Source: Phoronis australis (taxonomy: Eukaryota > Phoronida > Phoronidae). From it: 30,551 nucleotides of DNA. The translations under genes were made by a program, and so were the position numbers. Below the pieces are notes generated by a model. The model searched no databases and was not told the origin of the DNA. It worked only from the letters and a program-made list of their open reading frames with translations. Shown here piece by piece: positions 9,807-20,410 of this stretch. How positions within the stretch are numbered: position 1 is the stretch's first letter; every line of letters starts with the position of its first letter. Location of the stretch: assembly GCA_002633005.1 (NCBI GenBank), contig NMRA01000602.1, forward strand, positions 223,205 to 253,755, given 5' to 3'.

Positions 9807-11825
9807 TTGTTTAAATTACAAAAAGCTTTAATTAAATGAAAATTATGTCTGGGATAATCAACAAACCTTATTTTTGCTAAAAATGACGTGAAGAAAGGTT
9901 GTCTTGAACTGTTGCGCTATTCAGCAGCTGACGTCAACGAAGGGGAGAAAAAAATACTTAGAACACGCGCAATTATCACATGTCCAACAAAGGGCATTCT
10001 ACCGACATTGATACATTGTGAGAAATGAGACAGTTTTAATAAACACGACACATTTAATTCAGTAGCACTAATGTGTCATTTCATCTCACTTGTAAATCAC
10101 CGATCTCCAGTTTCAATGCAGGTATCGTGTCGCCATGTTCCTTTGACTTAAAAATTATATTCTGTAACCAATGGTAACCTACTCTAACAAACGATATATT
10201 CACGGCGGAAAGTTAGAATTACGGAAATAATGCTGCCTCCTTTCTACCGACGATCGAAGTTAGCTGGTTGGCATTAGTGTGTAAACATTTAGGGTAGCAG
10301 GTAGTAACATGTTCCGATAATATGGATGCGCCCACCCAGACTGAAAATGGTATCTCGAACTTTTGAGAATGCGGACCTTTATATAAGATTTACAAAATAC
10401 ATTCAGAGCTATGAATTGCGCATTACCCGAATCTAGGTAGCTCCTGGCTTTTTAGTAGTTTTTTAAAACTTTTTTTCTTAGTTTGTGTTTGTGTGCGCTA
10501 AATGGGGAAGCCTCCCGAACCGCCCACCCGAAGTGCACTCTTAATAGCAATTTTACTGCATTGGAAACTTTCTGTAATGACATGTAAATGCATTCAAATC
10601 CACCAATGATGTTTTTTTCTTTAAATATACCGCGTTACAAATGTCGTTCTCGGGCAATCGTATTGTCTCGTCTGGTGTTTAGTGAATAGCAGATTCAAGC
10701 TCTTGCAGATCGTGAGTCGACGGGGCCGTGTGTCGTGTGCCGTAGACGGTGTGGGTGTGGGAGTCGGGGGGACTTAGAACACTCTGTTTTAAAATATAGT
10801 TTGCGAATGTGGGCTGGGAATTTGATTTCTAGGGATGTTTTGATTACACACCAAAGCTCATAAGCTGATCACGACCGACTTGTATTTTTTAATGGATTTA
10901 ACCTCTGTTTCGTATGAAATACGAACTTTGTTTGTATTGTGTCTCGATATCGAGCTTTCAATGGTGGGCCTTCATACAATTTAATATTTTTGCTCCAATT
11001 TAGGCCTGTTTCGTGTTGAAATGTTCAGGAGTCCAAGTCCTCTGCTATGCGAAAGGAAAGGTTCATGTGTCTAACTCGAACAAGATCCATTTAAAGATGT
11101 TCAAACAAACTGGCAAATACGCTTTCATCAAGGCAACGAAAGTACTGATTGGAACATTCACGTGCCTTAATGACCGTCATACCTCCTTTTAGGTGTTATT
11201 ATGAAACACTTCTTGAAACAGGGTTGTTTTCTCTCAATAATTTTAAATTGGACTAGTTGAAAGGATACTGAAACTGATTTGATTATGTTATTGAATCTTC
11301 GTTCTGTCACCCGCTAATGGATCATTGAGGCCAATCTTGAAGTAAAGACTGGAATCAACTAAAAACTCATAATTCCTGTCTTATATATTGCATTTTATAT
11401 TTTGTGGTAGGTGACCTTTTCCCAAAAGTTGTCGTGTACTTTGCTAAAACGTAGGTCACGCTTGCGTGTTTAATTGATTTGGTAGGGGTTTTCAAAATTT
11501 CCTCCAAACGCATGAGCGTTGCCGAACCTTGCAAAGAAGTATTTGGTTTCAGAGAAATGGTGGAGAAATCGTTTTTAAGATTTGTTTTTACTTGTAGTTA
11601 CTTCTTGAAATACCCATACATGAACAGCTTCGATGTCTATGGGCTATAATAGGATCATCGTTTCTGCTAATTTCTATACATGTTGAATCCATTTTTGTGA
11701 TGTCCCGGTTACAAATGAGTGCCTTTACACATATCTGGCAGGTTACGGTACCTTTAAGTACAGAGATCATTTTTGTCGTCTTTTGATTTGTTCAAGAATA
11801 TGTACGATTCATTTGATATTTACAG
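9807..11825 (+). other. Intron sequence before the second WSC exon
   Basis: No gene recognised. A short GC-rich patch with GTG/CGT repeats lies at 10705-10770. The end of the interval is the acceptor tract (TTTGATATTTACAG) at 11825. Confidence 0.45.
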
Positions 11826-12113
11826 ATAATGAGGAAAGCATGAATAGGTGCTGGGGAGGACTAGAACACATCAATGTATTCAATATGACTTACAAAGGGA
11901 AAAAGAATACTAAACTGCGCTGTAAAGGCTTATGCGGATCATTCAGGACAAAGTTTGCTGCGGTGTACGATGGTAATTCCTGTTTATGTAGAGATGCCTT
12001 GTTTGGTACCAAAGTTACTCCTTCAACGAAATGCAACGCTCGATGCAGTGGCAACGACCACGACACATGTGGAGGAAAAGAGGCTTTATTTTTAATGAGT
12101 TCTTTCATACCAG
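11826..12113 (+). CDS. WSC-domain exon 2 of 3
   Basis: The exon has 288 bp, 96 codons, and encodes a complete WSC domain with eight cysteines: RCW, LRC, GLC, SCLC (two), TKC, ARC and DTC before GGKEALFLM. A FAAVYDGNSCLC core matches the A-x-x-x-G-x-x-C-x-C heart of the family. The acceptor at 11825 and donor CCAG|GTAAAG at 12114 are both good, and both are phase 1, as in the other two exons. An N-glycosylation motif (NMT) lies at about residue 18. The same strand and phase and the sequence relation to the first and third exons argue that they belong to one gene. Continuing into the intron, the frame stops at 12170. Confidence 0.85.
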
Positions 12114-13494
12114 GTAAAGTAACTAAATTGACAGTTTTGGCGCTGCAAGACGATTCTATGAATTCAAAATAATAGGCTCGGTAGAGTTCACAGAACTACA
12201 CAATACAATAACATTTTGTTTAGTCCAGAATCACTCGATGTCGATTTTACAGTGCTGATAAATACATAGGTAGTTTATCATTGACAAAACAAGTTTAAGC
12301 TATGAATCATTCATAATAAACAAAAATGTCAAGACCTTGTCGGCACTGTATAAGTTTACAGTACTTCTTTTTAATGTACCGTGGAAATGCACAATGCAAC
12401 TTCCTTTTAAACAGTGCAAAGCAGGGATTTTTGCACTTTAAACTTTGTTCATTAATGTGGTATTTGACAAGGCAAAGAACCAAACTTTGTAAAATTGATT
12501 TCACCTGAACACCAAAGGGAACTGGATGTAAGGACAATTCTAAATATTGTCCAACAGCGCTTTCGAGCCAGTTATTCACATTAGTCCAAAACCGATGAGT
12601 AACGTTAAAGGACCAGTACACGTGGAAAACAGATTCAATATCATCTGAGCAAGAAGTGAACCGTGAGTTATCAATTGCAAAAATCTTTAATGTAAAAAAT
12701 CATTACCGACTATAATTCTATGAACCAGCTTAAACTGAAACCATTTCAAAGGAACTTATTCGGTGAATGAAAAAAATGTAACTAAAACATTGTAACAAAA
12801 TTCTGTAGCATTCGGGAGACACATTTTTTCATTCCACTTCATTTGACAATTTGTTTCTTCACAGATTATATGTAATATTTTTAACGATCAGAAAGATCAT
12901 CGTGTAAGACAAGTTCTCATTGTTTTTTAAATATTGTCCACCACGGCACACTGACGATCTTATTTCTAGATTTAATGAGACACCCAGATGTAAAATAGAG
13001 CTTAGTTTTCGATTTGATTTGCCCCTCAGGGTTGCTCAAGTTTTGAGGTCACGGTCAATATCAAATCTCGAAAAACAAATGGCCTCAAGCAACACAATCT
13101 ATGGTTTTAAAAATAGTTAATGGTACTTTATTAGCTAGAAATCTATTAAAACGTCATTGTAACATTCTTTCCTGATAGTGTTAAGACACCTCATTTTCAT
13201 AAATTCAACATAGCCGCAAATATTAACTAACTGGCTGCAATTTTAACCATATGTTTGGTGTGGTGCAGCATTATTAATACAAAAACAAGTAAGTTTTCCT
13301 ACTGAAAATTAATTGGTTTAGCACCCCTTTGAACAGGTAGTATGAAAATGCAATTCATTTTATAATAAAGAGGCCAGTGTATGTATAGAACTTCACAGAC
13401 TACCAAAAACTCAGGGGAAATATTTGATAATTGTCTGTCCCTTATATTCTTCTAGTACATGTAACTCATGTGCGCATATTCACAACGTTGTCAC
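12114..13494 (+). other. Intron sequence, no gene seen
   Basis: AT-rich. The overlapping open frames at 12307-12621 on both strands have no domain I recognise. An AATAAA lies near 12315, but no terminal exon is evident. Confidence 0.4.
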
Positions 13495-13497
13495 TGC

Positions 13498-13720
13498 TTA
13501 TAATATCACCACAGTAAAACAGTGAAGTTCACAGAATTCTACAAACATTATCGGCCGTTCCCTTGGTCTACATGTATAGCAAACCATGTTCCTGGCATTT
13601 GCTAAAGAATTGCTTTTACATCGACATCTCTTGCCGCATAGTGGTACGCTTTTGCCACCGCACTTAATGAGCTGTTGACAGGCTTTGGATACTCCAGACA
13701 TGTCTGTGCAGTAAGGTGTC
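13498..13720 (-). pseudogene. Cysteine-rich tail of a transposon-associated protein
   Basis: The minus-strand frame from 13701 reads SKACQQLIKCGGKS, LCGKRCRCKS, then MVCYTC. It resembles a cysteine-rich, probably metal-binding tail that I remember at the C-terminus of repetitive uncharacterised proteins in invertebrates, of the form ACxxLIKCxCK, CxxRCxCxK, CTxxCxC. The last repeat is disrupted here (SLANARNMVCYTC), and no intact upstream domain adjoins. It may be a separated end of the conserved protein at 17250-15600 or a piece of a related copy. Function is unknown. Confidence 0.4.
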
Positions 13721-14017
13721 CATTAATGGTTCATGTCTCTGTGCCATCTAAGACATTCTGAACTTGGGTTCCCTAGGATGGTCATCAGGCATTTAAGCCA
13801 GCTTGATACAAGAATCTGTTAACACGTTTTATCAGAGTAGACTAAATAAGCGGTAGATTTGCAATGAGCTGAAATAAGCTCTCTTCCTAAACTACTGAGT
13901 TGGCAGGCTTTGACTTTAGAATCATATTTGATACATGACTTTCTAAATCCTCTGTGTGTTACAAATGTTATTAAAATTTCTTGGTCTATTTACACCGGCC
14001 TTTTGTCTAATTACACT

Positions 14018-14062
14018 GTCACGACGTTTCGGTCGGTCCATTCTTCTTCAATCGTTAGGTGG
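14018..14062 (-). ncRNA. Degraded hammerhead ribozyme-like motif
   Basis: The minus strand reads GACCGACCGAAACGTCGTGAC, in which CGAAAC followed by GTC fits the 3' half of a hammerhead core. The 5' core CUGANGA is not intact: CTAACGATTGAAG stands in its place and stem II does not close well. Known biology: Penelope-like elements carry type I hammerheads in their terminal repeats. The position matches, but self-cleavage is unlikely in this copy. Confidence 0.35.
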
Positions 14063-14116
14063 TCCCACGTTCTTAGAAGAACGAGCAAGGATATGCGGTA
14101 ACGGTGTGATTTTTTG

Positions 14117-14197
14117 TCCGAGGCAGGATTTGAACCTACGACCTCTGAAACTAAGTATAATGCTAGTCCAGAATCTTAACCACTACACCACAGAGTC
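14117..14197 (-). repeat. tRNA-derived segment with A and B boxes (SINE-like)
   Basis: The minus strand carries an A box TGGTGTAGTGG (14190-14180) and a B box GGTTCAAATCC (14136-14126), about 44 bp apart. The T-arm pairs well (GTAGG/CCTGC). The acceptor ends (GACTCTG with CTCGGAC) pair at only some positions, and no anticodon stem forms. This is therefore a RNA polymerase III promoter relic of SINE type, not a working tRNA. It sits inside the Penelope-like 3' region. An 11 bp segment TAAGTATAATG upstream is inverted exactly within it. Confidence 0.65.
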
Positions 14198-14239
14198 ATT
14201 ACTTAAAATGAATTTCATTATACTTAAACCATCCTAAGT

Positions 14240-14664
14240 AAACTGAGCAAGGTGTCACTTGGTCGTTTGCCTGGCTCATTGAAGATATTGCCTTGTACTT
14301 CCATCTACATGGCTTCCTTGATCTTTCTCTTGGTCCAATGTGGTTCACTGTCAAGTATTCGGATGTTATTCCACTGGATATTGTGTTGTTTCGACCACAT
14401 GTGTTCTGCTACTCCTGATGAGGTATTATCCTCTCTACAACACCTCTTATGATCAACAATTCTCGTATCCAGTGGTTTTAACGTTTCACAGATATATGAG
14501 TCACCACATTCACATTGGATTTCATAGATGACATTTTTCTTTTTCCGCATTACTGTTGGTTGCTCAAACGTTGATGCAATAGAGAAAGAGGCGTCTACAA
14601 CTCGATTTACTTTATTACGGTCATCGTTTATCGTTGATATATCGCATTGCATCGGCCATATCAT
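14240..14664 (-). pseudogene. GIY-YIG endonuclease domain of Penelope-like polyprotein
   Basis: The frame reads KKKNVIYEIQCECGDSYI, then ETLKPLDTRIVDHK, then SGVAEHMWSKQHNIQW, the conserved order of the Penelope GIY-YIG nuclease that nicks target DNA. A CECG metal-binding-like pair precedes the Y-I motif, and an Arg lies in TRI. An in-frame TAG (about 14302-14304) breaks it, and the same frame continues with MEVQGNIFNEPGKR to about 14240, so the stop is a secondary mutation. The catalytic Gly of Y-I-G is Cys here (SYICET). Confidence 0.8.
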
Positions 14665-14689
14665 ATCGTATCGTATCGGTTATCTGAAA

Positions 14690-15059
14690 CGTCTACAAAA
14701 AACAGTTACGTTGACCAACTAAACTATACCATTAGCAATAAGCAACCACCACGATATCGTTACACCTTCTATGTAATGTTTAATTAATGTATAACGGAAA
14801 CCTCACCTGAGGAAATACGAACTCAGGAAAAACATGGCGGAATAAACCTCTAAAGTTCCATGACTAGACAACTCTTAACTACCGTAGCGGTCCGCAAAAT
14901 TAGTTCACAAAATATTAAAACACATACAGCAAGTCCGTTAATATGACACTAGACTACCATAAAAAGCACAATGGCTGCAACGTAACAACATGTCTAGGTC
15001 ACCACAAATAATTATCGAATCTATATTAACGCTGGAAGAACGCAAACTACAAATGTACA
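14690..15059. other. No gene seen
   Basis: A spacer between the Penelope-like 3' end and the left inverted repeat. There is no coding homology. A block AACGCTG near 15029 is also found outside the right-hand repeat copy near 20460, so the repeat may extend this far. Confidence 0.4.
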
Positions 15060-15370
15060 AGTATCCAATAAGTTGAGTCGAAAAATGGCCCCCCGTGCAC
15101 CCCGGACTTCAACATTTAAGTTGCACTTTTGCAAAGAAAAATATGTGTGAAAACCAAAAAAAAAGATGTTAACAAGCCGAAAAAGTGTCACACGTGCGTT
15201 TTTATGCAAATTAGTGCCGCCATTACCGATTTCTCGTTATTTGATGATATCTGACTTTTTTGTTCTTGTAAATGAACAAATCAAGTGTCGAAACCGATAT
15301 CTTGAGGGTCAAGCATTACGATGTAATAATTGTCTTCCTTATGTATTACATCAATTGTGTATTATACGGT
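15060..15370 (+). repeat. Left copy of an inverted ~300 bp repeat
   Basis: This begins with GTCGAAAAATGG and a C-rich GTGCACCCC stretch, then GGACTTCAAC, AATATGTGTG, GATGTTAACAAG, TATGCAAATTAGTG and GCCATTACCGATTT, and continues with weaker similarity to about 15370. The reverse complement of 20410-20100 carries the same blocks in the same order. Both copies are open over a short related frame (FLCKLV-PLPI), but stops elsewhere suggest this is incidental. Orientation is inward, as for terminal inverted repeats. Confidence 0.75.
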
Positions 15371-15599
15371 TACTTACAATCAATACTACACTGAAAGTTC
15401 ACATAAGCCAATATAAACGCTGAATGCAACTTTCAGCTTTTATATCATCAGCTCTTTAACGAGCCAAATTTCAACAAATGTTTTAAATATTTCAAGGAAA
15501 AAATGCGGGGAAATAGCTGTAGTAATATGGGCAATCATAAGGTGTTGATATCACTGATTACATGTTCTAACACTCCATGCCACTTTCATTGCTTTCCGT

Positions 15600-17250
15600 G
15601 AAACTTCCTTACAACCCCCCACTTTCCTCTTCTGTGTTCTCTTCACAAGCATTGGTGAGCAAGAAATAAATCAATAACTTTGGTAAGATAGGACAACACA
15701 ACCACACAGGTTTCAGTACTCTTCCATCAGTCCGTATCCACTCTTGTCCTTCGTCACAAGGTTTTGGCTTCTCATTTATGGGTTCGCAAGCACGCTTGTA
15801 CAAAGTGATACAGTGATTTACTCGTTGGATGTGAGGTTTTTGTTCAGACTGGCACGAGGGAAGTCGAGCATGGTCATTCATGGAGTTGAGAGGAATTCAT
15901 CTTCACGAACAATTTGACGTAACATCTTGGCACGAGTAGCATCTATCGATGACTCACGACTCTGACCGTACATGAGGCAGTAGAATTCTTCCAACTTACC
16001 TCCCAATCAACGTCACGTTGACTGAATGCCTGTTGAATTTTTTTATTTTTTTCTAGCTTTTTAAGGGAGCCAACATTTTCTTTACGTTTAAACGCACTGG
16101 TGCTGTCTTTTCCAGTGTATACATAAAATCCAAGTAGAGCCTCACAGTACTATTTTCCAAAGGATTTTTCTAGGTCGGAGAGATTCAGTAGTCTCACCAG
16201 AACCTTTATCTAGATATAAAGTCAACTTTATAGCATGCCAGCAGCAAAATGACACATCAGTGTCAGGGATCCTGACGACGTCGTTTCTGTACCCAAGTGA
16301 GGCAGCGTACTGGAGGTACAAAACAATTCTTAAGTCAGGCTCTAATTGGTTACTGTAGATATGTGGGATCTCCTGAGTATGAACCAGAAACATAAAATCA
16401 CTTTTATCATTACATTATGGCACTGCAAATTAGTAAAGTAAGAAATAATCAGAAACTTCTGTTCAGAAAAAGATTACAGACTTCATCGCCATCGGATGCC
16501 CGTCCACAATCAGGATGGCCAGCTCGGTTTTCTTCTGCCTGGAAACTTCCTTCTCACCACTCAAAACTTGCAGTAACAGTTGGCAGAGTTGCTTTTTGTT
16601 GTCATCGTTTGCAAGAAAAGTTTTGAAGTCATACGGCTTATGTGTAGCTGGTCCACCCAAAATTATTTTCTCTGAACTGCCACGTGACAACTACGTCCTG
16701 GGCTTTGATAGATTCAGGATAGTAACTGTGAGTTGAGACGAAGAAGTGCTTCTTCGACACCGTTTGATCACGAACTTGTAAACAGACATTACCACATGTT
16801 GGAGGGAGATTAGCTAACGTGTGGGGAAGAGCAAACCATCTTGGATGAACAGAATATCCTCAGGACAATGAAAGTCTTATGGCATGATGTCGTTCAGAAG
16901 ATAATGCGAAATGGAGGCTTTGTTGGCCTTGGAAAAATACCAGGTGTTCCAAGAATAGGGGCACAGGTATCAGACATTACTTCACGAGTTCTAGCATGTT
17001 CAATAGCTCACCCAGTGTCTGGGATTTAACAGATTGTTCTAGAACCTTTTGATCTCCACAACCCCCACGACCCACAACCTGTGGTAATAGATGCATTCTG
17101 CGCTTTTTATACATTTCATGATCGTATTACGTCTCAGAGTGACTATTTCATAGGACTTACCTACACGAGAATCTGATCTCGCTCACGCTTTGTTGTTAAA
17201 ACAGAAAGTGGCGTAAGAGCAGGATTTGATATAGCGTATTACGAGTTTGC
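15600..17250 (-). pseudogene. Conserved unknown protein, middle and C-terminal part, frameshifted
   Basis: Pieces in shifting minus-strand frames follow one another in order: HSYYPESIKAQ (about 16715), SRGSSEKIILGGPATHKPYDF with NDDNKKQLCQLLLQVLSGE (16690-16540), HSNQLEPDLRIVLYLQYAA and RIPDTDVSF (16350-16230), ALLGFYVYTGKDSTSAF (about 16125), LEEFYCLMYGQSRESSIDATRAK (about 15970), HIQRVNHCITLYKRA (about 15820), and GQEWIRTDGRVLKPVWLCCPILP (about 15720) with an acidic tail. I remember this order from a highly repeated, uncharacterised protein family in corals, molluscs and other invertebrates. The Asp/Glu-rich D-x-R and PDTD positions look like nuclease-type acidic motifs, but no activity is established. 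At least four frame breaks make it non-functional. The limit near 17250 is soft. Confidence 0.65.
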
Positions 17251-17259
17251 TATTGTTGC

Positions 17260-17925
17260 CATGGAAATCGTTCCATCAGTAGCTACCAATGGCCTTGTTC
17301 TACTAAACGGAGATAGTATGTTAACGTGAACGCATATAATTTCCCATTTTTATTATTTGTTTTCTGTTGTATGCTCGTTAACACTATACTACATTGAAAG
17401 TTGAGAAACTTTTTAGCTAACAGTTTGTTTCTCAAAATGTATTTACTGAAAAAACTACAATTCCTTTGTTCCTCACACTCTCCCAAAAACTTGAATCTGC
17501 CATAAACTGAAGAGCAGACGATACGAGTACACTCTGTGGGAACGACATTTGTAACGTTGGTAGGTCTTTGATATGATTTGGTCGCATTTTTTCTGCTTTT
17601 GGCTTTAAAACTTGCCAAATCGACTTTCTGAATTGCAAAAAAGGGGAAAGCCAGCCGAGCTCACGGTCAGATTAGATGGTTCTGGTAGTTAGCGCTCGTT
17701 TTATGTTAAGATCGAATCGAGCTTGTTTAAACTGGGTCGAGGAGGTCGTGGGTCGAGGGGGTCGTCAGTGGCATGCGGATCGATGGGTTTTTAGAACAAT
17801 CCGGATTTAACAAGGAACGTGAATCTGGGACAGTTCTCGGCTCGATACTGGACAACCTACAACAAAACGATATACCTCACACGCTTGTGGTGAAATGAAA
17901 TGAAAATTTAAATAAACAGACGTCA
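17260..17925. other. Spacer between pieces of the conserved pseudogene
   Basis: Open minus-strand frames at 17638-17283 do not match anything I recognise. A short GTCGAGG/GTCGTGG tandem lies at 17735-17768. This may be decayed middle sequence of the same gene or a later insertion. Confidence 0.35.
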
Positions 17926-17929
17926 CTTA

Positions 17930-18345
17930 ATATGTTAATTCATCTTAGCTCAGCTATTATTACCTTTCCTTGTGAAGATGGCTGCCATACTTGGTTTCAG
18001 TTTTGCAGCAGAAAATGCACTCGTGGGAAAACGGGCACGATGCACGATATTGATAGTTTACGGGGCGAATGGTGCAACCGGGAGCTTCGTGCCTCTGGTC
18101 CTTCAGTGTCCTCCAAGTGGTGAAATTTGGCAGTGAAGTGTTAATAGCTTTGACTGTGATAACACATTTTCTAATTCACTTGGAATCTGATCACACACGG
18201 ACTGCATAGAATGAGGATTATCATATGGGTGTTGGAGACGTTTTTCCCGAATTTCATGAAGCTGTTGCCGTTTTCGCTTGCTATTCCTTTGACATTGCTT
18301 AAGATTGTCAAGCCGCCATGTTCATTTGTAGAATCTTGTTTTCTT
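17930..18345 (-). pseudogene. N-terminal piece of the conserved unknown protein
   Basis: The minus strand reads RQRQQLHEIREKRLQHPYDN and SMQSVCDQIPSELENV (about 18275-18165). In another frame follows a CYHSQSY-HFTAKFHHLED segment, and then ECIFCCKT (about 18020). Arg-rich helix, VCxxIP, a YH..CY..FT knot and a CxxC pair are the start of the same family as 17250-15600, in the correct order. Frames change at least twice. The start codon is not identifiable and may have been displaced by the LINE whose 3' end lies at 18490. Confidence 0.55.
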
Positions 18346-18489
18346 GTATAGATGATTTTTGCATTTTCTTGGATAGCCGCCGTAATTTCGAATGCAGTCC
18401 AAATTTTCCTGTCCCCAGCATTGGATTCGCACTGATTGACATACATGTCAACATCCCATTGGTATATTTTGATGTTAGTTTGTATTCAA

Positions 18490-20095
18490 CGTGAGTTTTA
18501 TTTATTTATTTATAATTGTGATATTTAAAATGAGGGTGACATCTTCAGTGATAGCACTGCTTTCCAAGAGGGCCCTCAACAAGAAAAACAGTAATATAAT
18601 ACAATGAAGTAATAAAACAACAATGAAATATACGTAACAAAGATACAATCATGAATTAAAACAGGTTGAGAATTAAGACAATAACTAAATGACAAATAAT
18701 GGTAAAAATTTAACTAAGACAGATGAAATAAATTAAGAGATGATTCTAGACAGTGAGAGTATTTACGACAATGAAAAAATGACATGATTAAGACAGGCAG
18801 GGTATAAAAGGTCAAGTAGATTACAGCCACTTTTTAATATTTACTTTAAAGGTAGTAATTGAATTGGACCGTTTAATTTCTGGTCTAAAAGAATTCCATA
18901 TTATAGCAGCTGCATAGATAAAAGATCTCTTGCCCGTCTCGGTTTTAATTTTTTAGAATAAACATTGCCAGCAACAGAAGAACGTGTGGAATATACAGTC
19001 TGACTGCTATTGACTTTACTGCTGAGATATGCTGGAGCCAAGCCATTGATACATCTGTACATACAACAGGCAGAGAGATATTTATTTCTTTGTCTTATTT
19101 TCATAAATCCCAGCTTGGAATACAAGTCGTCAACCCTAGTGTCCCTAATTTTATTACCCAGGGTAGCCCTGCGGCTTTATTTTGGATTACTTGGACTTTG
19201 CTGACAAGTGTGTCACTAGTGTGCCCCCAAACCGGTAAACAATAATCAATATTTAAAGCTGAATAATAGAATGGTAAAAGGTCTTAAGAGTACTGACATT
19301 AAGAAATTTGCCTAGACGTTTAAGTACACCGATTTTTATAGATAATTTCTTTGTGATATGATCTATGTTCATATTGAATTTAAGATTGGGATCTAAAGTA
19401 ATGCCCAAGTACTTAAATTTGTCAACATTCTCGATGGAAAAACCGTTGATAGAAAGGAATCTGGTGGGTTCCAAGCAGCATCGACTTGGTTTTACTAACG
19501 TTAAGAGTGAGTTTATTTTGAATCAGCCAGTCATGGATAAGGGCTAGCTCATCGTTGAGAGAAGTTTCCAGCTGTGGACATAATTGCAGTGTCCTCAGAC
19601 TATAAAACTGGGACACTGTTGTGGAGGACAGTTGGGAGGCCGTTAACAAAAATAGTGAATAATAGAGGGCCCAAAGTGGAACCCTGAGGTACCCCGTGAT
19701 TACGGTTGAGTAGTCAGAAAGTATACCACTGTATTTGGTGGCCTGTTTACGGTCGTATAAGTAGTTTCTAAACCAAAGGAGTTCGTAATCATTAACTCCA
19801 TAAGACTCTAGTTTCTGCAATAGGACACCATGGTCCACAGTGTCAAAGGTCTTAAGGTCAACAAAGACAGCATCAGTTAGCCTCCCCTGATCTATATTAT
19901 TAAAGATAAACTCAGTAGCATGAATGTTTGTAGTAAGAGTGGAATGCAAGGGGCGGAAACCAGACTGTGCTGCCGAGAGAAGGGAATTTTTACTTCTAAA
20001 GCTTTGGACGGCAATGACACAGTTTGTTTTCATGGTTGAGTCAACTCCAATCCTGAATTTGGATACAAATAGAAGATTTTCATGCCTCACAGAGT
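18490..20095 (-). mobile_element. CR1/L2-like LINE, reverse transcriptase and 3' end
   Basis: Read on the minus strand, the RT domain starts near 20060 with SAAQSGFRPLHSTLTT, then FVDLKTFDTVDHG and WFRNYLYDRKQA, FKYLGITLDPNLKF in the thumb region and a C-terminal NKYLSACCMYRCINGLAPAYL segment (about 19080). It closes with roughly 350 bp of 3' UTR ending in AATAAATAAATAAA at about 18500. The palm motif is ruined: near 19590-19605 the usual aromatic-x-Asp-Asp reads stop-Ser-Glu-Asp, with an indel beside it. It is 5'-truncated, having lost the endonuclease and ORF1, and shows at least three frame breaks. QSGFR, DTVDH and the tandem tail suggest a CR1/L2 or jockey-group element. Confidence 0.85.
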
Positions 20096-20099
20096 ATTT

Positions 20100-20410
20100 C
20101 TGCTCCGTGTTTTGAGTGTTTTATACCTGTACCATGTACAAAATAGCTTGCATCACTTACTTGTGTTTGACCCAGCAAATATATGTCTAGACACTTAGTT
20201 CTTTCAGTTATATGAAATAGTTTGCGACATATTGCGATGTAACGCAAAATCGGTAATGGCGACACTAATTTGCATAAAAAACATACGTGGGACATTTTTT
20301 CGACTTGTTAACATCATTTTTCCGTTTCCACACATATTTTCCTTCATAAAAATTCAACTTAGCAGTTGAAGTCCGGGGGGTGCACGGGTGGGGCATTTTT
20401 CGACTAGACG
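20100..20410 (-). repeat. Right copy of the inverted ~300 bp repeat
   Basis: On the minus strand this copy starts GTCGAAAAATGCCCC at about 20405 and carries all blocks listed for 15060-15370. It differs at many single positions, so both copies are old. Its inner end meets the truncated 5' end of the LINE at about 20095. Confidence 0.75.

Larger units (their letters stand above)
13950..14664 (-). mobile_element. 3' end of a Penelope-like element
   Basis: Reading on the minus strand: a GIY-YIG endonuclease segment (14664-14240), a tRNA-like segment (14197-14117), a segment with a hammerhead-ribozyme-like 3' core (about 14060-14018), and about 55 bp (14008-13953) that match the start of the + strand Penelope-like element at 20750-20805. 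Penelope-like elements often carry a terminal repeat with a hammerhead at both ends, so a 3' terminal repeat matching another copy's 5' end is what is expected. The reverse transcriptase part is missing, so the copy is 5'-truncated near 14690, where an ATCGT-type short repeat begins. Confidence 0.75.
15060..20410 (-). mobile_element. Putative TIR transposon carrying a conserved unknown gene, split by a LINE
   Basis: Inverted repeats of about 300 bp lie at both ends. Between them, broken pieces of one conserved protein family run on the minus strand, with the N-terminal piece at 18345-17930 and the middle and C-terminal pieces at 17250-15600. A LINE occupies 20095-18490, directly inside the right repeat. 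Without the LINE the unit would be about 3.8 kb. The repeats and gene pieces are seen, and the single-element reading is inference. No target duplication was found, and the outer ends are blurred. The alternative is that the repeats are unrelated dispersed copies. Confidence 0.35.

Noticed and set aside
14117-14197. A functional tRNA gene
   Set aside because: The A and B boxes and T-arm are good, but the acceptor stem pairs poorly and no anticodon stem can be drawn. It lies inside a mobile element, so it is tRNA-derived.
15166-15423. The related short frames in both copies of the inverted repeat as a coding gene
   Set aside because: The frames are similar only because the DNA is similar. Stops surround them and no domain is recognisable, so the repeat is treated as non-coding.
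16417-16736. Two + strand open frames of about 70 residues
   Set aside because: They are antisense to the conserved minus-strand pseudogene, whose motifs run in order through this interval.
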